Of a stretch of 25,290 bases of DNA, positions 9,097-17,316 are shown piece after piece (position 1 is the first letter of the stretch; every line of letters begins with the position of its first letter). The notes beneath the pieces are model-generated. The model searched no databases and was not told the DNA's origin. It worked only from the letters and a program-made list of their open reading frames with translations. The stretch covers positions 1 through 25,290 of the forward strand of contig JAAUQA010000003.1 of assembly GCA_012032855.1 (NCBI GenBank), in the 5' to 3' direction. Source of the stretch: Candidatus Competibacteraceae bacterium (GTDB lineage: Bacteria; Pseudomonadota; Gammaproteobacteria; Competibacterales; Competibacteraceae). Both the position numbers and the translations under genes were made by a program.

Positions 9097-10457
9097 GTGA
9101 TGTTCTAATTTCTCTGCTGGCCTTGGTGGTCACCTTAGGTCTGTTGATCACATTCCATGAGTTCGGCCATTTCTGGGTCGCCCGCCGTTTGGGGGTTAAG
9201 GTGCTGCGATTTTCCATCGGTTTCGGCAAGCCGTTTTGGCTGCGACGAGGCCGAGTGGACGACACCGAATTTGCGGTGACCGCGATCCCCTTAGGGGGGT
9301 ATGTGCGGATGTTGGATGAACGTGAGGGTGATGTCGACCCGCAAGAACGCGATCGTGCATTTAACCGGCAACCAGTCAGTGCCCGCATCGCTATTGTGGC
9401 TGCCGGACCGATATTCAATTTCTTGTTTGCCATTGCGGTCTACGCGTTGATGTTCATGATCGGTGTGCCCGGTTTACGACCGTTGCTGGAGCAACCGCCG
9501 GTGGATTCGCTGATGGCCCAGGCGGGGTTTCGACAAGGCGATCTGATTATCGCGGTGGACGACCAAATCACACCGACGTTGCGCGATGTCAGTCTGGCCC
9601 TGCTGGATCGCGCTATGGCGTCCGACAGTATTGTTGTCCAGGTGCAGGACACCGATCAACGAATGCTGTCTCGTACACTGGATCTCAGCGCCCTACCGAA
9701 TGCCCGGCAAGCCGATCAATTGTTAGAGCAATTGGGCTTGGTTATGCAACAACCGCGCTTGCCGGCTGTTATCGCTGAAGTGCAAGATGATGGGGCGGCG
9801 CAACAGGCCGGTCTGCAAGCCGGAGATCGGGTAGTGTCGGTAGACGGCCAACCGATCACCGATTGGCAACAATGGGCCGGAGTCGTGCGGCAACGGCCGA
9901 ATATGTCCTTGAATGTAGGTATTGAACGGGACGGCGTGGAGTATGCTTTTACTGTGATACCTGATTTGATTGAAACCGAACAAGGCGCCATCGGGCGGGT
10001 CGGCGCATTGGTGCGGATGCCGGATGATTTTGCCGACAACGTGCGCATAGTCATTCGCTATGGACCGATTCAAGCGTTTGGGGAAGCCGTGGCCAAAACC
10101 TGGGAGATGGCTTTGTTCACTCTACGTATGCTGGGCCGCATGTTGATCGGCAAGGCTTCCCTGGAAAATATCAGCGGCCCCATCACTATCGCGCAGTTTG
10201 CCGGTCAATCGGCCAGTATCGGGTTGATTCCATTCTTGTCCTTTTTGGCGCTGGTCAGTATTAGCTTAGGTGTTTTGAATCTGTTACCGGTGCCGATACT
10301 GGATGGAGGTCATTTGTTGTACTACTTTATTGAACTGGTGAAGGGCAGTCCCTTACCGGAATTTGCGCAGGAACTAGGGCAACGCGTCGGTATCGTGTTG
10401 TTGGTTATGCTAATGGGCCTAGCGTTCTTCAACGATCTGGCTCGCTTGTTCGGATAA
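9093..10457 (+). CDS. rseP: RseP, site-2 intramembrane zinc metalloprotease
   Basis: RseP performs the second cleavage of anti-sigma factor RseA and removes signal-peptide remnants in the inner membrane. The product is 454 residues (E. coli 450). The zinc motif HEFGH is at residues 22-26 in the first membrane segment. Two PDZ-type regions follow (for example QAGFRQGDLIIAVDDQ and QQAGLQAGDRVVSVDGQPI). The C-terminal NLLPVPILDGGHLLYY carries the third zinc ligand. It overlaps dxr by 4 nt, has GGAGG upstream (about 9084-9088), and ends 4 nt before bamA. Intact. Confidence 0.97.
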   Translation: MSDVLISLLALVVTLGLLITFHEFGHFWVARRLGVKVLRFSIGFGKPFWLRRGRVDDTEFAVTAIPLGGYVRMLDEREGDVDPQERDRAFNRQPVSARIAIVAAGPIFNFLFAIAVYALMFMIGVPGLRPLLEQPPVDSLMAQAGFRQGDLIIAVDDQITPTLRDVSLALLDRAMASDSIVVQVQDTDQRMLSRTLDLSALPNARQADQLLEQLGLVMQQPRLPAVIAEVQDDGAAQQAGLQAGDRVVSVDGQPITDWQQWAGVVRQRPNMSLNVGIERDGVEYAFTVIPDLIETEQGAIGRVGALVRMPDDFADNVRIVIRYGPIQAFGEAVAKTWEMALFTLRMLGRMLIGKASLENISGPITIAQFAGQSASIGLIPFLSFLALVSISLGVLNLLPVPILDGGHLLYYFIELVKGSPLPEFAQELGQRVGIVLLVMLMGLAFFNDLARLFG

Positions 10458-10461
10458 ACCC

Positions 10462-12742
10462 ATGAACACTCGCCAAGCGTTGCTGTTATCTTTATGGTTA
10501 TGGATACCGGTTGGGGTCCATGCCGCTTTTGTGATCGAAGACATTCAAGTTGAGGGGTTACAGCGCATTTCTGCCGGTACCGTATTCAATTACTTGCCGG
10601 TCAGTATCGGCTCGACGATAGACGAGGATGATTATCCGGAAATCATTCGGACGCTGTTCAAGACGGGCTTTTTTACCGACGTCAATTTGGAACAGCGGGG
10701 GTAACAACGTACTCACGGTCATCGTCACCGAACGCCCAGCGATTGCCGAAATCACCATCACCGGCAACCAAGACATTTCCGAGGACGAATTGAAAACGGC
10801 GCTAAGAGACGTCGGACTTGCAGAAGGTCAGGTGTTCGACCGCGCGATCTTGGACAAAATAGAACAAGAGCTGTTAAATCAGTATTTCAGCCGCGGCAAA
10901 TATGCAGTGCAACTGAATACTCAAGTCACCCCGTTGGAACGCAATCGGGTTGCTGTAACCTTGGAGATTTCTGAAGGGGTCAGCGCCCGGATCAGTCAGA
11001 TCAATATCGTCGGTAATCAAGCCTTCTCGGATAAGGAACTGCTCAAGCAATTCCAACTGGACACCACCGGTTGGCTTTCTTTTGTCACCAGAGACGACCG
11101 TTACGCTAAGCAACAATTGGAAGCGGACATCGAAGCCTTGCGCTCATTTTATCTGGATCGGGGTTACCTCAAGTTCAATGTCGATTCTACCCAAGTCTCC
11201 ATAACCCCGGATAAAAAGGATATTTACATCACCATCAACATCACCGAAGGTCAGCCTTACACAATCCAAGACGTACAGTTGTCTGGTGACCTGCTGGTGT
11301 CTGAAGAAGAGCTGCGTCCATTACTGGTCGTTAAGCCCGGCGACACCTTCTCGCGCAGCGCGGTGGTGGAAAGCGTGCAGCAGATCGGCGACCGCTTGGG
11401 TAATGACGGTTATGCGTTGGCCAATATCAACGCCGTGCCCACCCTGGATGAAGCCAATCAGCAAGTCAACTTGAACTTCGTTGTCGATCCCGGCAAACGG
11501 ATGTATGTGCGCCGCATCAACTTCCAGGGGAACACCAAGACTCAGGATGAAGTGCTCCGCCGTGAGATGCGCCAAACCGAAGGTAGTTGGTTCGCGACTA
11601 AGGACGTCAATCGTTCCAAGGAACGACTGGAACGGTTGGCGTTTATGGAAAGTGTTGATTTGAAAACAGAGAAAGTGCCGGGAACACTAGATCAGGTGGA
11701 TATCGACTACAAGATCACCGAGCAGGCTTCAGGTAATGTCCTGTTTGGTATTGGCTACGGCCAGGAATCCGGCGTTTTACTCAATGCCAGCGTCAATCAA
11801 AGCAACTTCCTTGGCACCGGTAACCAACTCAATCTGACTTTCAATAACAGCAATATCAGTACCGTCTATAGTATTGCGTACAATAATCCTTATTACACAT
11901 TGGACGGCATCAGCCGAGGGTTTCGCTTATATTATCGAGAACGGGACGCATCGGAATCCAACACTGCCGATTATTTGCTGGACGATTACGGTGCTGAAAT
12001 CAACTACGGCTTTCCATTGACCGAAGAAGATACACTTCGAGTAGGTTTTGGGTTTGAGGGCGTGCAAGTCAAGACAACGTCTGAGACACCGCAAGAAATT
12101 TTCGATTTTATCGACGAAAACGGCGATGAGTATCAAAATTTCAAACTATTTCTCAGCTTTTCCAGGGACAGTCGTGACCGGCTTATCTTTGCGGAGCGCG
12201 GCAGCTTGAACCGGGTATCAGCCGAAATCGCTGTGCCGGGCGGGGATTTAGAATTCTATAAGCTGGATTATCGGCACAATAGTTTTCTATCGTTGACGCA
12301 ATCATTAATTTTGTCGTTTCGTGGCGATCTGGGATATGGCGATGCCTACGGCAACACGATTGAATACCCTTTCTATGAGAACTATTTTGCTGGTGGGCTT
12401 CGCACGGTCAGGGGTTTCAAGACTAATACCTTAGGTCCTCGGTTTAGCAACGACGAACCGAGAGGGGGTAGCTTTAAAGTAGTCGGGGGTGCGGATTTGA
12501 TTTTTCCAGTACCTTTTTTGGACGATTCGCAAAATGTACGGATGAGTGCTTTTTTTGACATCGGCAATGTGTTTGCCACCGTCAGTGATTTCGATGCGGG
12601 TGATCTGCGTTATTCAACGGGTATCCAAGTTGTTTGGTTATCGCCGTTGGGCCCGTTAGTATTCAGTATCGCCGAACCCTTGAATGATGAGGGCGAGGAC
12701 GAGACGGAAACCTTTCAGTTTTCCGTGGGCGTTCCGTTCTAA
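10462..12742 (+). CDS. bamA: BamA outer-membrane protein assembly factor (one-base insertion in a G run)
   Basis: BamA is the essential Omp85 barrel that inserts outer-membrane proteins. A signal peptide (cleavage after VHA, residue 21) precedes five POTRA domains and a C-terminal barrel. Seen motifs include [51 protein letters not shown], the barrel-loop [17 protein letters not shown], and a terminal aromatic (FSVGVPF), the BAM recognition residue. The first frame stops after 80 codons; removing one G from the five at 10697-10701 joins it to [17 protein letters not shown] and gives about 759 residues (E. coli 810; shorter loops). It sits between rseP and skp, the classical order. Confidence 0.95.
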
Positions 12743-13281
12743 TGTTATCCACTGTCATGCAAACGGGAGTATCTACCTTGAAGGGTCTGTTGTTAATTTT
12801 TTCGTTGGTAAGCGTATTGCCGATTTCCGCTCTCCAAGCGGCAGAGCTTAAGATCGGTTTTGTCAATACCGCTAAAATCCTCAGCGAGGCGCCTCAGGCC
12901 GAAGGGGCCAATAAGCGCTTGCAACGGGAATTCGCACCTCGGGAAAAAGGATTAGCCGATGCCCAAAAATCACTGCGTAGTTTGGAGCAGAAATTAACCA
13001 AGGACGGCGATGTCATGAGTGAATCGCAACGGCGCAATTTAGAACGCGATATTCTTGCGCAGCGGCGCGAACTGAAACGCTCCACGGATGAATTTCGCGA
13101 GGATGTCAATCTGCGTCGCAATGAGGAGTTGAGTAAATTCCAACGCGACGTGATTGAGGTCATCAATAAATTGGCTCGGGAAGAGCGATTCGATTTGATT
13201 CTCAATGACGCCGCCGCGATCTATGCCAGCGACCAAGTCGATATTACCAGTGAGGTTCTAAAACGCCTGAGCAGTCGATAA
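12742..13281 (+). CDS. skp: Skp/OmpH periplasmic chaperone
   Basis: Skp is a trimeric periplasmic holdase that delivers unfolded outer-membrane proteins to BamA. It has a signal peptide ending SALQA, then LKIGFVNTAKILSEAPQ, a long charged coiled-coil (residues about 60-135) and the closing segment FDLILNDAAAIYASDQVDIT. The ATG at 12742 overlaps the bamA stop (TAATG). The TTG at 12778 is a good alternative: it is 8 nt after GGGAG (12765-12769) and gives MKGLLLIFSLV, a more typical signal peptide of a 167-residue precursor. Intact. Confidence 0.93.
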   Translation: MLSTVMQTGVSTLKGLLLIFSLVSVLPISALQAAELKIGFVNTAKILSEAPQAEGANKRLQREFAPREKGLADAQKSLRSLEQKLTKDGDVMSESQRRNLERDILAQRRELKRSTDEFREDVNLRRNEELSKFQRDVIEVINKLAREERFDLILNDAAAIYASDQVDITSEVLKRLSSR

Positions 13282-13292
13282 CTGCCGGCACC

Positions 13293-14331
13293 ATGAGGAC
13301 GTTGGGCGAGATCGCTGAAGCGGTAGGCGCACACTTACGCGGCGGTAACGTGGCGACTCCGGTGAACGGTGTCGCTACCCTGCAGAATGCCAAAGCAGGG
13401 CAGATCAGTTTTCTGATCAACCCGCGTTATCGGCAATACCTGGGCAATACCCAGGCCAGTGCCGTTATCTTGTCGCAGCGGGATGCCGACAGTTGTGGCG
13501 TACCGATGTTGGTGACCGATAATCCGCACGTGACCTATGCTCATGTCGCTGCCCTGTTCGCGCCAACGCCGCCGTCCGACCGAGGAATCCATCCTACAGC
13601 CTGCATTAGTCCATCTGCACAAATCGCTGACGGTACCTGGGTGGGTCCGTACAGCGTGATCGAAACCGGAGCAATCCTTCATGAAGGCGTCATCGTCGGG
13701 CCTCACTGCGTGGTCGGTGAACATGCGGTGCTAGGAGCAAGTACGCACTTGGTGGCCAACGTGACGATATGCCACGGAGTCCGTTTGGGACAACGGGTGT
13801 TAATCCATCCGGGTGCCGTCATCGGCAGCGACGGCTTCGGTTTAGCCAATGATAACGGGCGCTGGCTCAAGATACCGCAGCTCGGCGGGGTACAAGTGGG
13901 TGATGACGTGGAAGTCGGCGCCAATACCACTATTGACCGCGGCGCATTGGAAGACACTATCATCGAACCAGGCGTTAAGTTAGATAACCAAATTCAGATC
14001 GGCCACAATGTGCGCATCGGCGCCCATTCAGCGCTGGCCGGTTGTGTCGGTATCGCGGGCAGCGCCCGGATCGGTCGTCACTGCGTACTCGGGGGGCGGC
14101 GTGGGAGTGGCGGGGCATCTGGAGATTGCCGATCACGTTCATATCACGGGTATGTCGTTAGTCACCGACTCGCTCACTGAAGCTGGCGTTTACTCGTCGA
14201 GCTTGCCCGTACAACCCAACCGCCGTTGGAACAAGATCAGCGCCCGCTTGCGTCAGTTAGACGGATTGGCGAGGCGGTTGTTTGCGCTCGAAAACAAGTG
14301 TTTTTCCGACGACCCGACCAAGAGAAGGTGA
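13293..14331 (+). CDS. lpxD: UDP-3-O-acylglucosamine N-acyltransferase LpxD (one-base insertion in a G run)
   Basis: LpxD adds the second 3-hydroxyacyl chain in lipid A synthesis (acyl-ACP donor, cytoplasm). An N-terminal uridine-binding domain (about residues 1-98) is followed by hexapeptide left-handed beta-helix repeats from about 100. The catalytic His is in QIGHNV (H238; E. coli H239). The first frame ends prematurely; removing one G from the six at 14091-14096 restores CVLGGGVGVAGHLEIADHVHITGM and the C-terminal helix to the stop at 14329-14331. Corrected length is 345 residues (E. coli 341). The start at 13293 has only a weak Shine-Dalgarno. Confidence 0.95.
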
Positions 14332-14334
14332 TTT

Positions 14335-14811
14335 TTGAATACGATGGACACGATGGACACGATGGACACGATGGAAATCGCAGAAATTCTGCGTTATCTC
14401 CCGCACCGTTATCCCTTCTTGTTGATTGATCGGGTACTGCGCATCGAGCCGGGCCGTGCGCTCACGGGCCTTAAAAACGTGAGTTTCAACGAGCCTTTTT
14501 TCCAGGGTCATTTCCCGCAACGCCCGATTATGCCCGGTGTTTTGATTCTGGAAGCACTCGCCCAAGCGACCGGTATTCTGGCGTTTAAAAGCGAGGGTAG
14601 CTTACCTGATCGGCAATCCATGTATTATCTGGTCGGGATCGACAGCGCTCGGTTCAAACGCCCGGTAGAACCTGGTGATCAATTGATGCTGCACGTTACT
14701 CTGAGTCGGATCAAACGCGGCATCGGTAAATTCACCGGTGAGGCCCGCGTGAATGATCAAATCGTGGCATCGGCTGAGTTGATGTGCGCCAGACGAGAAA
14801 TCGACTTGTGA
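14335..14811 (+). CDS. fabZ: 3-hydroxyacyl-ACP dehydratase FabZ
   Basis: FabZ dehydrates 3-hydroxyacyl-ACP in fatty-acid elongation and competes with LpxA/LpxD for the hydroxyacyl pool. The hotdog core reads [30 protein letters not shown] and [11 protein letters not shown], with catalytic His H59 and Glu E73 (numbered from the TTG). The TTG at 14335 is 6 nt after AGAAGG (14323-14328) and is the best-placed start, giving 158 residues (E. coli 151). ATGs at 14344, 14353, 14362 and 14371 follow in frame, created by a 9-bp tandem repeat, so the true N-terminus is uncertain. It is 3 nt after lpxD and overlaps lpxA by 4 nt. Confidence 0.96.
   Translation: MNTMDTMDTMDTMEIAEILRYLPHRYPFLLIDRVLRIEPGRALTGLKNVSFNEPFFQGHFPQRPIMPGVLILEALAQATGILAFKSEGSLPDRQSMYYLVGIDSARFKRPVEPGDQLMLHVTLSRIKRGIGKFTGEARVNDQIVASAELMCARREIDL
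14341..14375 (+). repeat. 9-bp tandem repeat (ACGATGGAC, about 3.9 copies) at the fabZ start
   Basis: ACGATGGAC is repeated perfectly three times and followed by ACGATGGA. The unit is three codons (Thr-Met-Asp), so copy-number changes keep fabZ in frame but add or remove potential ATG starts and alter the distance from the Shine-Dalgarno. The encoded MDTMDTMDT stretch has no counterpart in the usual FabZ fold. Confidence 0.9.
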
Positions 14812-15580
14812 TCGATTCACGCGCTGCTATCGACCCCGCCGCCAAGCTGGCGGCCAATGTCACGGTCGGACCGTTCTCCGTGATCGGCGCCGATGTGGAA
14901 ATTGCAGAAGGTACTTGGATAGGACCCCATGTGGTGATTCAGGGCCCCACCCGCATTGGCCGAGATAACCGGATCTTTCAATTTGCTTCCTTGGGCGATG
15001 CGCCGCAGGATAGGAAATACCACGGCGAACCGACTCGGCTAGAGATTGGCGATCGTAATACCATCCGTGAGTTCACCACCATCAACCGGGGTACGGTACA
15101 GGACGCCGGCGTCACTCGTCTCGGTGACGATAACTGGATCATGGCTTATGTGCATATCGCCCATGATTGTCAGATCGGTTGCCGCACGGTTTTCGCTAAC
15201 GGGGCATCTTTAGCGGGCCACGTCAAAGTTGGTAACGATGCTGTATTAGGCGGATTTGTGCTGGTGTATCAATTTTGTCGGCTCGGTGATCACAGCTTTT
15301 GCGGGTTTGCTTGTGGGGTTAATCAAGACGTCCCTCCGTTTGTTACAGTTGCCGGTTATCGTGCCGAACCACGCGGTATCAATTCCGAAGGGCTGAGGCG
15401 CGGGGCTTCCCGGCTGAGGAAATCCGCGCCATCAAACGCGCCTACAAAATTATTTACCGATCCCAATTACCTCTGAGCGAAGCCATGGAACAGGTCAGGC
15501 AACTAGCGATGGAATTTCCGCGTTTACAGATGTTGGTGGATTTCTTAGCGACCTCTTCAGCACACGGCATTGTGCGCTGA
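14808..15580 (+). CDS. lpxA: UDP-GlcNAc 3-O-acyltransferase LpxA (one-base deletion near codon 199)
   Basis: LpxA catalyses the first step of lipid A synthesis, transferring a hydroxyacyl chain from ACP to UDP-GlcNAc. The GTG at 14808, overlapping the fabZ stop, gives [10 protein letters not shown], aligning with E. coli MIDKSA. Hexapeptide repeats run to about residue 185. The catalytic His is in VHIAHDC (H119; E. coli H125), and [19 protein letters not shown] is typical. Near 15399-15404 one base is missing (CGC-GGGGC where CGC-CGG-GGC is expected). Beyond it, the frame reads [21 protein letters not shown] and ends SSAHGIVR at 15580, the conserved C-terminal helices. Corrected length is 257 (E. 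coli 262). Confidence 0.94.
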
Positions 15581-15593
15581 GACCGATTTGGTC

Positions 15594-16744
15594 GTGAAAA
15601 TTGCATTGATAGCCGGGGAGCCCTCAGGCGATGTCCTGGGGGCGGGCTTGATCGCGGCATTGCGCCGGCACTACCCGCAAGCACAGTTTGTGGGGATCGG
15701 TGGACAACACATGGTTGCGCAAGGGTTCGCCTCTGCATTTCCTCTGGAGTGTTTATCGATTATGGGACTGGTGGAAGTGCTCGCGCATCTGCCGGAATTG
15801 CTGCGCATACAGAAAGCGCTCCTCAAACAGTTTACTGATGATCCCCCGGCAGTGTTCATCGGCATTGATGCGCCGGACTTTAACCTACCCTTGGAGCGTC
15901 GCCTACGCGCAAGCGGCATTCCCACGGTCCAGTATGTCAGTCCGCAGGTTTGGGCATGGCGTCCTTGGCGGGTGCGTAAAATCGCCCGCGCGGTTGATTT
16001 GATGCTGACGCTGTTGCCTTTTGAAGCGGCTTTTTACCAACGCCATCAGGTACCTGTTCGTTATGTCGGCCATCCCCTGGCGGACGACATTCCGTTACAC
16101 AGCGATCGTCAAGCTGCTCGACAAACTCTGGGTTTAGCGGCGGATGTCGGTCCGTGTGTGGCGTTGCTGCCCGGGAGTCGTCTGAGTGAAGTCAAGCTGC
16201 TAGCCCCCGTTTTCGTGGCAACCGCCGGTTGGTTGCGGGAACGCAAGCCGGAGTTGCAGGTTATCCTGGCGGTTGCCACCCCCCGCATCCGAACTTATGT
16301 GGCTGAATTGCTAACCCAGCAGGCTCCTGATTGCCCGTGCAACTGTTTGAAGGGTGTTCGCGCACCGTCATGACTGCTGCCGACGTAGTGCTGCTTGCCT
16401 CTGGGACGGCGACACTGGAAGCCATGTTACTGAAACGTCCGATGGTCGTCGGTTATAAGATGAATCCATTCACTGCGTGGATCGTTTCGCGGCTAATCAG
16501 CATTCCGCATTATGCGTTACCGAATTTGTTAGCCGAACGCAGACTGGTGCCGGAGTTTATGCAGGCCGCAGCTACGGTCGAGAATTTAGGCGCAGCGGTA
16601 CTCCGATTCCTGAATGAACCGGCTGCTTGCGCTCGTCTGGAAACGGCGTTTACCGCACTGCACACGCAACTTAGGCGCGATGCGAACGCCCAAGCAGCGG
16701 CTGCAGTTAGTGCGTTGCTCGGCCATGACCGGGAGGGGTTCTGA
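15594..16744 (+). CDS. lpxB: Lipid-A-disaccharide synthase LpxB (one-base deletion)
   Basis: LpxB joins UDP-diacylglucosamine and lipid X to form the lipid A disaccharide (GT19 family). Motifs are [18 protein letters not shown] at the N-terminus, [36 protein letters not shown] and [15 protein letters not shown] place the start at GTG 15594 ([12 protein letters not shown]); TTG 15588 and TTG 15570 are in-frame alternatives. The frame breaks at the C run 16334-16336, where one C is probably missing; the corrected sequence reads [20 protein letters not shown] and gives 383 residues (E. coli 382). The stop at 16742-16744 overlaps the presumed rnhB start. Confidence 0.94.
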
Positions 16745-17316
16745 AGGCGATCGCCGGCGTTGATGAGGCAGGCCGTGGACCGCTGGCGGGCCCGGTCGTG
16801 GCCGCTGCAGTCATTCTGCACCCCGAGCGGTGCATTGCGGGACTAGCGGATTCAAAACAGCTCTCCGCCAAACGGCGTACCGAGTTAGCCAGGCAGATCA
16901 AGGAGGCAGCTTGGGGTTGGGCTATCGGCGAGGCTACGGTCGATGAAATTGATACTCTCAACGTCCTGCAAGCGAGTTTACTCGCCATGCAACGCGCGGT
17001 TTGCGGTTTGGCCATGATCCCCGCACGGGTATTGGTCGATGGTCAGCACCTGCCGGCAGGACTGACATGCCCTGCTAATGCTGTGGTCAGAGGTGACCAG
17101 AGCGTTGCCTGTATCAGCGCCGCCTCCATCTTGGCAAAAACGCATCGAGACATTTTGATGGAAGATTTGGACACTCGTTTTCCCGGCTATGGCTTCAGTC
17201 GGCACAAGGGTTATGGAACCCGGCAACACCTGAAAGCGCTGCAAACGCTGGGCCCTACGCCGATTCATCGACGCAGCTTTGCTCCGGTGCGTGCGGCCCT
17301 GTATAAACAAAGCTGA
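16741..17316 (+). CDS. rnhB: Ribonuclease HII, probable CTG start
   Basis: RNase HII removes ribonucleotides misincorporated in DNA. The product is 191 residues (E. coli 198). Acidic metal ligands are D8 and E9 ([10 protein letters not shown]), D100 (VLVDGQ) and D119 (VVRGDQ); [16 protein letters not shown] and FSRHKGYGT are family hallmarks. No ATG, GTG or TTG exists upstream of VDEAGRGP: the frame is closed by a stop at 16726, and the only candidate is CTG 16741, with GGAGG (16732-16736) 4 nt upstream and a CTGA overlap with the lpxB stop. A GTG at 16798 would delete two catalytic residues. Intact otherwise. Confidence 0.93.
   Translation: MKAIAGVDEAGRGPLAGPVVAAAVILHPERCIAGLADSKQLSAKRRTELARQIKEAAWGWAIGEATVDEIDTLNVLQASLLAMQRAVCGLAMIPARVLVDGQHLPAGLTCPANAVVRGDQSVACISAASILAKTHRDILMEDLDTRFPGYGFSRHKGYGTRQHLKALQTLGPTPIHRRSFAPVRAALYKQS

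Noticed and set aside
10697..10701. Programmed frameshifting in bamA
   Set aside because: There is no slippery heptamer with stimulatory structure, the family does not use recoding, and similar shifts occur in many unrelated genes here.
14226..14429. Frame encoding Asp-Gly-His repeats across the lpxD/fabZ junction
   Set aside because: This is the 9-bp fabZ repeat read in another frame; it overlaps two well-supported genes.
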